Shown here: positions 61,101 to 64,000 of the stretch, one piece after another
How positions within the stretch are numbered: position 1 is the first letter of the stretch
Layout of the letters: the number at the start of each line of letters is the position of its first letter
NCBI GenBank assembly: GCA_026874595.1
Contig: CM049309.1
Location: forward strand, 73,704,426 to 73,768,425
DNA length: 64,000 bases
Direction: 5' to 3'
From: Sipunculus nudus
Taxonomy: Eukaryota; Annelida; Sipuncula; Golfingiida; Sipunculidae
Notes under the pieces: generated by a model
The model's database searches: none
What the model was told of the DNA's origin: nothing
The model's input: the letters and a program-made list of their open reading frames with translations, nothing else
Program-made: the position numbers and the translations under genes

Positions 61101-62826
61101 AATGTTTAGGGCAAACACCAGAGGAATACAGAAGAGAGAAAGAGGAGATGAAGAAGACTTTAATAAGAAAGGTAAGTAGCATCTCAAAGGTACAGCAGCT
61201 GCACTGAAGACCACTGTAACTGCTGTTCCCTGAAACACCCAAAACTCAGGTATTTCAAATACCTCAGGCCAAACACCACTAAAAACCACTTCTAATTTGA
61301 AGCCAAAATGTGACACAGTTTATATATATTTATATATAAGACAAAAATGTTCTGTGTGTTCCTGGCACTCACAAATGGTCAGTTTCAACCCCACCAAGAG
61401 AAATATTAATTCTGGTCAACACCTGATTGGAATATAATCATCAAGAAAGAAAAAGCTTTACACCTGATACACAATAATTTCACTTTCTCCAACCAGGATT
61501 GCATTTTTGCACTGCAGACCTTTTGAAAAGACATAACCTTTATTGTGTTTTTACTTTCAGCTGAGCTTCAGACCCACAGTAGATGAACTTCAAGAAAGGA
61601 AGATCATCAAATTCAGTGATTACGTTGAGGTGACAGATATAAGTGATTATGACCGCAGGGCAGACAAGCCTTGGACAAGGCTCACACCAAAAGATAAGGT
61701 ATTTATGTCAGCAAACACACTTATACTTAAAATATTCCTTATAAACATTTGCTTTTCATTTTTTTTAAGTGCAGAGTTGAGGGTCTGTCGTTTTATGATG
61801 ATAATTTTGTACGGTAGATTTGTTGCTATATGGTTTGAGTGGCTTAGGTGTATTTTATGTAAACACATATTAAATCTCATAGTCTTTAATTAAAGTTTTC
61901 ACATGAAATCTAGCATGATGAAACAACCTCTCTATATATTTTTTTGGTTCCTACCAGTTTACTTTTTGTACTCTTTCTCACTATTTTTTAATCAAATTTG
62001 AGATTGTGACCTCAGAGTATGTCTTAGTTATTATATCCACCAAGAATTCTAAGACACTTGTAATTTAGTTGATCTGAATTGTGTAAGAGAATGCTGTTAT
62101 AAAAAAATATATATTTTTCAGGGTAGTTAGATTATTGTTTTCAAGATTTCTAGTATTTGTATTGTTCTGTTTTCTTTTTTCTAGGCATTGATACGACGAG
62201 AATTGAACGAATTTAAGAGTACAGAGATGGAAGTACATGAAGAGAGTAGACAGTTTACAAGGTAAATCTCTACATGTTTTCTTGATCTGATGTAAGGGCT
62301 TTGTTGTTGTAGACATTAGGTTTGGCATCTGGAGATTGTAAGGTTAAAAATTTGGTGTAGTTTCACACAACATTGCTTAAATGCCATTGTGTCCCAAGAC
62401 ATTTAGATATAATTGGTTCTAAAGATGGTTCCAATATTTGGAAATTGCAATTAACATTGCATAATTTGTGAAAATATAACTTTGGAAAAATTGTACTGGG
62501 CAGCCAATTTTTTTTGGTTAAACTTATATATTAGGTTGGTAAAAGGCTCAGCTGTCTTTTCTGGCGACCAGGGTTTGATCCCAAGTGTGGCTGTGACAGT
62601 GCTTTGTTGTTTCCTGTCCAATGCCAGTGGTTTTCTCCGGGTTCTCATATATCGTACACCTATAAATACTACTGAAAGCAACCACCTGAGCCATGGAGAG
62701 TGCCTTGATTAGTTATAATAAGTGTTTGCATAATTTATGTAAACTAAAAAAAGTTTTGAGTTTGTTACACTGATATCTGAACTCAGTTTGCTTCTTTTGA
62801 TTCTTTGCAGGTTTCATCGACCCTAG
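15983..62826 (+). CDS. Phactr: PHACTR, phosphatase and actin regulator (12 exons, 5' incomplete)
   Basis: Joined exons: 15983-16144, 17745-17873, 42323-42511, 50144-50317, 50745-51075, 51496-51599, 56314-56470, 59268-59323, 61110-61171, 61561-61698, 62185-62261, 62811-62826. They form one frame of 531 residues and a TAG stop. The first residue (D) is split, so at least one upstream exon is missing. Seen: basic [10 protein letters not shown] at residues 35-44, an N-terminal RPEL (55-75), RPEL1 (383-395), RPEL2 (421-433), RPEL3 (459-471), and a C-terminus with [13 protein letters not shown] and FTRFHRP. Known for the family: RPELs bind G-actin, and the last ~65 residues wrap PP1 through RVxF, hydrophobic, Arg and Trp contacts. 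Actin and PP1 compete at the C-terminus, and the protein shuttles between nucleus and cytoplasm. Vertebrates have PHACTR1-4; I infer this is the invertebrate pro-orthologue and cannot assign it to one paralogue. The middle (98-363) is poorly conserved, as in the family. Confidence 0.96.
16162..16261. repeat. Five tandem 20 bp units just inside an intron
   Basis: TCAYRTGAY-like cores start at 16165, 16185, 16205, 16225 and 16245, exactly 20 bp apart. A typical unit reads GATCATGCGACCTGGCTAAT. The array begins 17 bp after the exon A donor. Confidence 0.8.
17247..17310. repeat. 64 bp imperfect inverted repeat (hairpin)
   Basis: Left arm GTAAGCCCTGCCGTGTGGGG pairs with right arm GATCCCACACGTCAGGGCTCAC with few mismatches. 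The loop contains a nested CCTA-TCG-TAGG stem. It could be a miniature element or a structured RNA; there is no other evidence. Confidence 0.65.
17745..17873 (+). CDS. Phactr: PHACTR exon B: N-terminal RPEL motif
   Basis: Residues 55-97. Acceptor CTCTCAG and donor AAG|GTAAGT; 129 nt, symmetric phase 1. The sequence [20 protein letters not shown] matches the PHACTR N-terminal RPEL. As in vertebrate paralogues, the RPxxxEL proline is absent: R63-T-T-R-E-E-L69 has T where the signature has P. After it comes an acidic and proline-rich tail ([22 protein letters not shown]). The motif should bind one G-actin and mask the adjacent basic signal of exon A. A 24.4 kb intron follows, so isoforms that start inside that intron would lack this module. 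Confidence 0.95.
19899..23907. mobile_element. 4 kb compound element with AGCTCAGCTGAC ends and tandem modules
   Basis: Begins GCTCAGCTGAC at 19899 and ends GTCAGCTGAGC at 23897-23907, an 11 bp perfect inverted repeat identical to the ends at 188 and 2050. The left end is followed by a TCCG/TCTG microsatellite. The body is tandem copies of a roughly 336 bp module. Further internal left ends (TTTTAGCTCAGCTGACT) at about 22214 and 22734 show nested or fused copies; the right part is made of shorter, more diverged modules. It has no coding capacity. Palindromic ends with tandem modules resemble bivalve pearl-type/Helentron-associated elements (inference). Confidence 0.65.
20331..21980. repeat. 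336 bp tandem repeat array
   Basis: The anchor TCTGTTARCA recurs at 20331, 20668, 21004, 21352 and 21687 (spacings 337, 336, 348, 335). The 348 bp unit carries an inserted poly-C run near 21147. Each unit contains CTCTGTTACCCATA, GTGGCGCCACCTGT and a TGGTCATGATTTTTGGCATA block. GGCGCC gives each module a short GC-rich palindrome. Confidence 0.88.
28576..29472. repeat. 0.9 kb dispersed repeat, copy 1
   Basis: Starts GTATCAGCAAAAACAAAGTT and ends GTATTCTAGTTT. Collinear with 41388-42304. Inside are diverged submodules, each with CATATCTC, a GTTTGACC-like word, then TTTTGCATG or TTTGGCATG, and CAACCATxTTTGCACAG. Confidence 0.8.
32527..32547 (+). promoter_or_regulatory. uORF overlapping the candidate alternative start (TAATG)
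   Basis: A six-codon uORF (MSVMKM, with three ATGs) ends in a TAA whose last base is the A of the ATG at 32547. This TAATG overlap is a termination-reinitiation arrangement. If the alternative first exon is real, scanning ribosomes would meet this uORF first and translation of the short isoform would be damped or made conditional. Confidence 0.3.
32547..32571 (+). CDS. Phactr: Candidate alternative first coding exon (MGSACLSK) of PHACTR
   Basis: An ATG with G at -3 and G at +4 opens MGSACLSK, then one base, then a consensus donor (AAAG|GTAAGG). The phase (one base left over) is what exon C at 42323 needs; the joined frame would read [14 protein letters not shown]. An in-frame TAA at 32514 closes the frame upstream, so this is a start and not an internal exon. 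G2 allows N-myristoylation and C5 palmitoylation. From memory, some vertebrate PHACTR2/PHACTR4 isoforms begin with a similar MGQ-x-x-V-S peptide, but that exon lies upstream of the basic block there. The product here would skip exons A and B. It could be chance: the exon is very short and I cannot see transcript evidence. Confidence 0.45.
34172..34561. mobile_element. 390 bp inverted-repeat (MITE-like) element
   Basis: The left end GCATTCCATATATG and the right end CATATATGGAATGC are inverse copies. Further inverted matches follow inward (ATGCAGTAC, GGGTTATGTATGCA), so the whole segment can fold back. No target-site duplication is seen and it has no coding capacity. Confidence 0.5.
34547..34556. 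promoter_or_regulatory. CArG-box match (CCATATATGG) in the large intron
   Basis: Identical to the site at 6597. It sits in the right arm of an inverted-repeat element (34172-34561), 2 kb downstream of the candidate alternative first exon. The left arm has a one-base-off version ending in GC. Confidence 0.22.
39603..40190. mobile_element. 588 bp element with 13 bp perfect terminal inverted repeats
   Basis: TATGTCTCCCCTC at 39603-39615 is exactly inverted as GAGGGGAGACATA at 40178-40190. Between them are three diverged modules with TATAACTTTTxAA, GTTTGAAAACxxxTGACCTTGACC-like and GGTCAAA words. It is non-coding. Confidence 0.6.
41388..42304. repeat. 0.9 kb dispersed repeat, copy 2, abutting exon C
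   Basis: Collinear with 28576-29472 from GTATCTGCCAAAACAAAGTT to GTATTCTAGTTT. It ends 18 bp before exon C, leaving only GTTCTTTGTATTTTGCAG as unique acceptor sequence. The branch point for exon C therefore probably lies inside the repeat. Confidence 0.8.
42323..42511 (+). CDS. Phactr: PHACTR exon C: low-complexity linker
   Basis: Residues 98-160. Acceptor TTTTGCAG and donor G|GTAAGT; 189 nt, symmetric phase 1. It begins [16 protein letters not shown] and continues into a Gly/Ser/Pro/His-rich stretch with several PxxP-like spacings. I recognise no domain; the linker between the N-terminal RPEL and the C-terminal half is variable throughout the family. Support is the open frame, consensus splice sites, GC content well above the flanking intron, and phase agreement with exons B and D. 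A 0.9 kb repeat ends only 18 bp before this exon. Confidence 0.87.
42512..50143 (+). other. Phactr: 7.6 kb PHACTR intron between exons C and D
   Basis: GTAAGT...TTTCAG. AT-rich, with no recognisable gene. It contains the 160 bp tandem duplication at 45290-45612 and a 22-24 bp duplication around 48088-48133 (CATAGTCAGTGAAT). The weak repeats near 47150-47250 (words like GGCTCTGATAA, ATCATGAAT) carry little information. Confidence 0.88.
45290..45612. repeat. Diverged tandem duplication, about 160 bp
   Basis: Both halves begin TTTCTCTTTAAAAAT and share ATTAATTTCT, GTGAAAAGCAG/ATGAAAAGCAG, ACTAAGTATATCACAG, TTCAGxTGATG and ATTTCTTTG in the same order. Confidence 0.75.
50144..50317 (+). CDS. Phactr: PHACTR exon D: linker
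   Basis: Residues 161-218. Acceptor TTATTTCAG and donor TCAG|GTAAGT; 174 nt, symmetric phase 1. The product starts [17 protein letters not shown] and contains a hydrophobic/basic stretch, [16 protein letters not shown], then [18 protein letters not shown] recognise no domain. The alternating hydrophobic pattern suggests short beta-like binding segments, which is inference. Because exons A to D are all symmetric phase 1, any of them can be skipped without a frameshift. Confidence 0.88.
50318..50744 (+). other. Phactr: PHACTR intron between exons D and E
   Basis: 427 bp, GTAAGT...TTGCAG. The middle (50500-50660) carries one diverged module with TCTGTCTGTT, GATATCTCAAAAAG and TTCAAGGTCAC words, resembling the modules of the larger intronic elements. 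Confidence 0.9.
50745..51075 (+). CDS. Phactr: PHACTR exon E: proline-rich region
   Basis: Residues 219-328, the largest placed exon (331 nt); it enters in phase 1 and leaves in phase 2. Acceptor CCTTGCAG, donor GGCAG|GTAGGC. Proline-rich runs sit at 222-258 ([18 protein letters not shown]) and 312-323 ([12 protein letters not shown]), suitable for SH3, WW or EVH1 partners. Between them lies a basic patch, [11 protein letters not shown] (274-284), a candidate basophilic-kinase or 14-3-3 site, and a Gln/Leu-rich segment likely to be helical (287-306). Vertebrate PHACTRs have a similar long proline-rich middle, but residues are not alignable by eye. Splicing past the donor reaches a TAG at once, which fixes the exon end. 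Confidence 0.9.
51076..51495 (+). other. Phactr: PHACTR intron between exons E and F
   Basis: 420 bp, GTAGGC...TTGCAG. AT-rich; I see nothing in it beyond the splice sites. Confidence 0.9.
51496..51599 (+). CDS. Phactr: PHACTR exon F: acidic region
   Basis: Residues 329-363 (104 nt, phase 2 in, phase 1 out). Acceptor ACTTGCAG, donor GAGA|GTAAGT. The product runs [14 protein letters not shown] and then the acidic stretch [20 protein letters not shown]. Vertebrate PHACTRs have an equivalent Ser/Asp-rich stretch with an I-x-Y core just before RPEL1, so its position fits. SDSSDDE is a typical CK2-type acidic serine cluster. Its 3' part and donor are duplicated downstream (see the repeat at 51537-51911). 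Confidence 0.92.
51537..51911 (+). repeat. Phactr: Four tandem copies of the exon F end and its splice donor
   Basis: The 94 bp unit covers the last ~63 bases of exon F, the donor and ~30 bases of intron. Donor GTs fall at 51600, 51694, 51785 and 51879 (spacing 94, 91, 94), all in GAGA|GTAAGT context. The would-be exon copies 51634-51693 (60 nt), 51728-51784 (57 nt) and 51819-51878 (60 nt) are all open in the frame of exon F. Copies 2 and 4 are preceded by AG; copy 3 has GG instead. Pyrimidine tracts are weak. Confidence 0.9.
52265..52345. repeat. Dispersed repeat, copy 2 (GTGGTC-rich)
   Basis: AATTGGGACCATGAAAAAGT, TTTTGAGGTGATCACTA and AAGGTGGTC follow in the same order as at 4690-4755. 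Confidence 0.5.
52947..54469. mobile_element. 1.5 kb palindrome-ended element with eight 180 bp modules
   Basis: The left end is a hairpin, ATGCCCCCGCCAC-AAA-GTGGCCGGGGCAT. The right end is GGCGGGGGCAT (54436-54446), the inverse of the left end, then a perfect GTGTCG-TTC-CGACAC hairpin (54449-54463) and ATCTAG. The modules are anchored by TRYGGACTTTTTTTC at 53025, 53207, 53378, 53557, 53737, 53899, 54079 and 54259. Each has TGCCTGCAGATA, CTGATTTTTGGTGTGT, CAGTTACAGATCGAGTTCGC and a TTGACCTACTTTTGACC block. A terminal hairpin next to CTAG recalls Helitron/Helentron-derived elements; the class is an inference. There is no transposase. Confidence 0.75.
56314..56470 (+). CDS. Phactr: PHACTR exon G: RPEL1
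   Basis: Residues 364-415 (157 nt). Acceptor TGTTACAG, donor [30 protein letters not shown] leads into RPEL1: R383-P-C-R-R-D-L389, then MERNILP. The signature ends in DL where most RPELs have EL, a conservative change. The charged helix after it ([17 protein letters not shown]) is the RPEL spacer helix. In the family, the three C-terminal RPELs bind G-actin cooperatively in a multi-actin assembly. The intron falls inside the Arg codon that begins the next RPEL repeat. Confidence 0.96.
56471..59267 (+). other. Phactr: 2.8 kb PHACTR intron between exons G and H
   Basis: GTATGT...TTTTAG. It contains a C15 run at 56612-56626 and a G18 run at 56719-56736. It also has a loose duplication (57390-57600) in which TCTCAAATxTxxAGGGATGATTGGTG-type sequence occurs twice. 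No gene is seen. Confidence 0.88.
57385..57605. repeat. Two diverged modules, about 150 bp apart
   Basis: CAGCGAGAATACATTTGATC with TAGGGATGATTGGTG is followed by CAATGAGAATATGCTTGATC with CAGGGATGATTGGTG. The same type of module occurs in other intronic elements. Confidence 0.6.
59268..59323 (+). CDS. Phactr: PHACTR exon H: RPEL2 core
   Basis: Residues 416-434 (56 nt, phase 2 in, phase 1 out). Acceptor CTTTTAG, donor [28 protein letters not shown] contains the canonical R421-P-T-A-E-E-L427. EEL-x-QRNIL is nearly invariant across PHACTRs as I remember them. The exon is small, and a 42 bp minisatellite begins about 80 bp after its donor. An AATAAA lies 46-51 nt past the donor; if used it would truncate the protein before RPEL3 and the PP1 site, but there is no evidence that it is. 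Confidence 0.95.
59324..61109 (+). other. Phactr: 1.8 kb PHACTR intron between exons H and I
   Basis: GTAAGT...GTTTAG. More than half is the 42 bp minisatellite. The rest (60370-61100) is unique sequence with a loose repeat of TTGTTAATTACTCACA-like words about 100 bp apart. Confidence 0.9.
59404..60357. repeat. 42 bp minisatellite, about 23 units, with higher-order structure
   Basis: The consensus unit contains TCAGTGAATCGAGTTGTTTC and TCAGACATGATATAAACATC. Two units are 37 bp long and carry a TTATTTCTTGCACATGG variant. Units 3-8 and units 12-17 show the same order of variants, so a block of six units (about 252 bp) was duplicated. Because 42 is a multiple of three, the minus strand is open as a 14-residue repeat ([15 protein letters not shown]); see the rejected list. 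Confidence 0.95.
61110..61171 (+). CDS. Phactr: PHACTR exon I: charged spacer between RPEL2 and RPEL3
   Basis: Residues 435-455 (62 nt). Acceptor ATGTTTAG, donor AAAG|GTAAGT, leaving in phase 0. It encodes [20 protein letters not shown], the helical charged spacer that in vertebrates reads as a K/E/A-rich helix ending in RRLTRK. In RPEL proteins these spacer helices set the actin-to-actin spacing. The phase matches both neighbours. Confidence 0.92.
61172..61560 (+). other. Phactr: PHACTR intron between exons I and J
   Basis: 389 bp, GTAAGT...CTTTCAG. I see nothing in it beyond the splice signals and a TATATATATTTATATATA stretch. Confidence 0.92.
61561..61698 (+). CDS. Phactr: PHACTR exon J: RPEL3 and first part of the PP1-binding region
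   Basis: Residues 456-501 (138 nt, phase 0 at both ends). The acceptor is preceded by TTTTTACTTTCAG; the donor is AAG|GTATTT. LSF then R459-P-T-V-D-E-L465 is RPEL3. It runs into [13 protein letters not shown], where I470-I-K-F473 is the RVxF-type PP1 docking motif overlapping the actin site. Y476-V477 are the hydrophobic pair, and DRRADKPW (486-493) supplies the Arg and Trp contacts. This near-identity to vertebrate PHACTRs gives the surest family call in the window. The overlap explains the mutual exclusion of actin and PP1 known in the family. Confidence 0.97.
61699..62184 (+). other. Phactr: PHACTR intron between exons J and K
   Basis: 486 bp, GTATTT...TTCTAG. AT-rich with a long pyrimidine tract at the 3' end; nothing else is seen. 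Confidence 0.92.
62185..62261 (+). CDS. Phactr: PHACTR exon K: PP1-binding amphipathic helix
   Basis: Residues 502-526 (77 nt; phase 0 in, phase 2 out). Acceptor TTTTTTCTAG, donor [27 protein letters not shown] and EESRQFTR match the C-terminal helix that, in PHACTR-PP1 complexes, packs against PP1 and reshapes its hydrophobic substrate groove. The conservation is strong enough to exclude a pseudogene reading of this end. Confidence 0.96.
62262..62810 (+). other. Phactr: PHACTR intron between exons K and L
   Basis: 549 bp, GTAAAT...TTGCAG. Its middle holds a SINE-like segment (62525-62690). Confidence 0.92.
62525..62690 (+). mobile_element. tRNA-derived SINE-like fragment
   Basis: GGTTTGATCCC (near 62573) matches the RNA polymerase III B box of tRNA-derived SINEs, and GGTAAAAGGCTCAGCTG lies where a degenerate A box would be. 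Downstream, CCAGTGGTTTTCTCCGGGTT resembles the body seen in several invertebrate SINEs. No intact tRNA cloverleaf is present. Confidence 0.45.
62811..62826 (+). CDS. Phactr: PHACTR exon L: terminal exon, FHRP and stop
   Basis: Acceptor TTCTTTGCAG. The first base completes the split Arg codon (R527), followed by F-H-R-P and TAG. The RFHRP C-terminus is the invariant end of PHACTR proteins, so the stop is correct although only 16 coding bases lie here. The 3' UTR follows directly. Confidence 0.96.
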
Positions 62827-63138
62827 GAGAGGTTTCTGCAATCATCAAGATTTGTGTTCATAAAGGCATCATTACATATTTTACCTTGAAACAAAAAAAT
62901 GGATATCACCATGTGATAAGATCAGATCATCATAGCCATGTTCATCATCATTGCATGGAGAAGGACCTCACTGGACTGTCTTCTCCTCCCATTGGTGCTC
63001 ATCTCTTTAGCATATTTGAATATTCATGTTTGTACATTATAATATGTTAATGTGCCAGGTTCATTGGGGACTATACAGTGATAGGTATATAGATGGACAC
63101 TTTCAAATTCCAGCTTTGGACGGACTGCTTTTAGTTTG

Positions 63139-63174
<36 letters not shown>

Positions 63175-63600
63175 TATATATATATTCTAATTAGGTTATA
63201 CATTAATGGTCAAGGAGATTAAACTTATATAGTTAGAATATAATGCAAAGTCCCTTGGTCAAAACCTGTCTACCATGCTCAATCGTTGATTTTTGTAACA
63301 GTTAAAGACTACTGAAGTGTCAGTCGTGTGTGGAACAGGATTTTAGGAAAGATAAAAAAATATTGCAGGGCATGCAGAAATGAAAATACATTAACATGAT
63401 TTAAATAAAACTACTGAAGTTGTGTTCCCCATTTTCCCTTTAGAGGTTAATTAAAATTCATCTGAATACTGTTGCAAGTATATCTCCAAATATTATATAT
63501 GAGATGGTATTCCACAATTTATATTGTTGCTGCTCTTTACTCCTAAATATATTTTCTGTACACATTAACAATGAAATAAATATATTTTGTTTGTCTCATT
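62827..63600 (+). other. Phactr: PHACTR 3' UTR with polyadenylation signals
   Basis: AT-rich noncoding sequence follows the stop codon. AATAAA occurs at 63404-63409 and again at 63575-63580, the latter followed by a GT/T-rich stretch (TTTTGTTTGTCTC) typical of a downstream element. I therefore place the likely transcript end near 63600. A (TA)n tract lies inside (63142-63185). The exact end is inferred. Confidence 0.6.
63142..63185. repeat. (TA)n microsatellite in the 3' UTR
   Basis: TA run with a single interrupting A, within the inferred PHACTR 3' UTR. Confidence 0.95.
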
Positions 63601-63674
63601 ATGATTCAGGTATTCAAAACTGTTTAAGTATCATGTTGCTAAGCTGAGTGATAGAAGAACGAAAGATTTTGTGT

Positions 63675-64000
63675 TTCATGGTGTCACTCTGTGACATGTC
63701 ATTGCCATACCTCCTCGTGTCACATTGTGACATGACATTGTCATGGATTTCCTGATGTTGCTATGTGACATGACATTCACATGAGTCCCCTTGGTTCACA
63801 TTTTGACAGATCATGTCATTGTCATGTATCACCTTGTGTCACATTTAAACAGGTCATGTCATTGTAATGTGTCATCTAGTGTCACATTTTGATGGGTCAT
63901 GTCATCATCATGCATCACCTGGTGTCATATTTCGAAAGATTCTCATTCTCATGTGTCTCCTGGTGTCACATTTCAACAGGTCTTGTCATTCTGGTGTCAC
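63675..64000. repeat. 43 bp diverged minisatellite running off the window
   Basis: TCACATTT or a close variant recurs at 63796, 63839, 63881 and 63925. Between copies come CAGGTCATGTCATTGTCATG-like words. The array starts just past the inferred transcript end and continues to the last base. Confidence 0.8.

Overview
This is eukaryotic, AT-rich, intron-dominated genomic DNA, most likely from a bivalve mollusc or close lophotrochozoan relative. Two things point there: the one gene I recognise is a metazoan-specific family, and the introns are full of palindrome-ended elements with internal tandem modules, an architecture known from bivalve 'pearl'-type and Helentron-associated elements. The organism call is an inference.

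The window holds one convincing protein-coding gene, on the + strand: a PHACTR (phosphatase and actin regulator) orthologue. Twelve coding exons can be placed between 15983 and 62826, all with AG/GT borders and compatible phases. Together they encode 531 residues plus a stop; the start codon is not in the part I can place. The order is: exon A with the [10 protein letters not shown] basic signal; exon B with the N-terminal RPEL; a 24.4 kb intron; two unrecognised linker exons (C, D); a proline-rich exon (E); an acidic exon (F); RPEL1 (G); RPEL2 (H); a charged linker (I); RPEL3 plus the start of the PP1-binding region (J); the PP1-binding helix (K); and a terminal exon (L) that adds only FHRP and the stop. 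RPEL motifs bind G-actin and the C-terminus binds the protein phosphatase 1 catalytic subunit, so the product should couple actin monomer level to PP1 activity.

Two gene-level features stand out. First, inside the 24 kb intron (32547-32571) is a short ATG exon encoding MGSACLSK with a consensus donor in the phase needed to join exon C. It looks like an alternative first exon giving a possibly acylated isoform without the basic signal and the N-terminal RPEL. Second, the 3' part of acidic exon F, with its splice donor, is tandemly copied three more times downstream (51537-51911). Each extra copy is a multiple of three long and open in the correct phase.

Layout: 1-2050 is a TIR-bounded element. 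2051-15982 is noncoding sequence (5' flank or first intron) with several minisatellites. 15983-17873 holds exons A and B. 17874-42322 is the large intron, with a 4 kb compound element at 19899-23907, a 0.9 kb repeat at 28576, the alternative first exon, an inverted-repeat element at 34172 and a TIR element at 39603. A second copy of the 0.9 kb repeat ends 18 bp before exon C. 42512-51599 holds exons D, E and F. 52947-54469 is a palindrome-ended element with 180 bp modules. 56314-62826 holds exons G to L, with a 42 bp minisatellite next to exon H. 62827-64000 is the 3' UTR and a 43 bp minisatellite that runs off the window. I see no convincing second gene, canonical tRNA, rRNA or CRISPR array.
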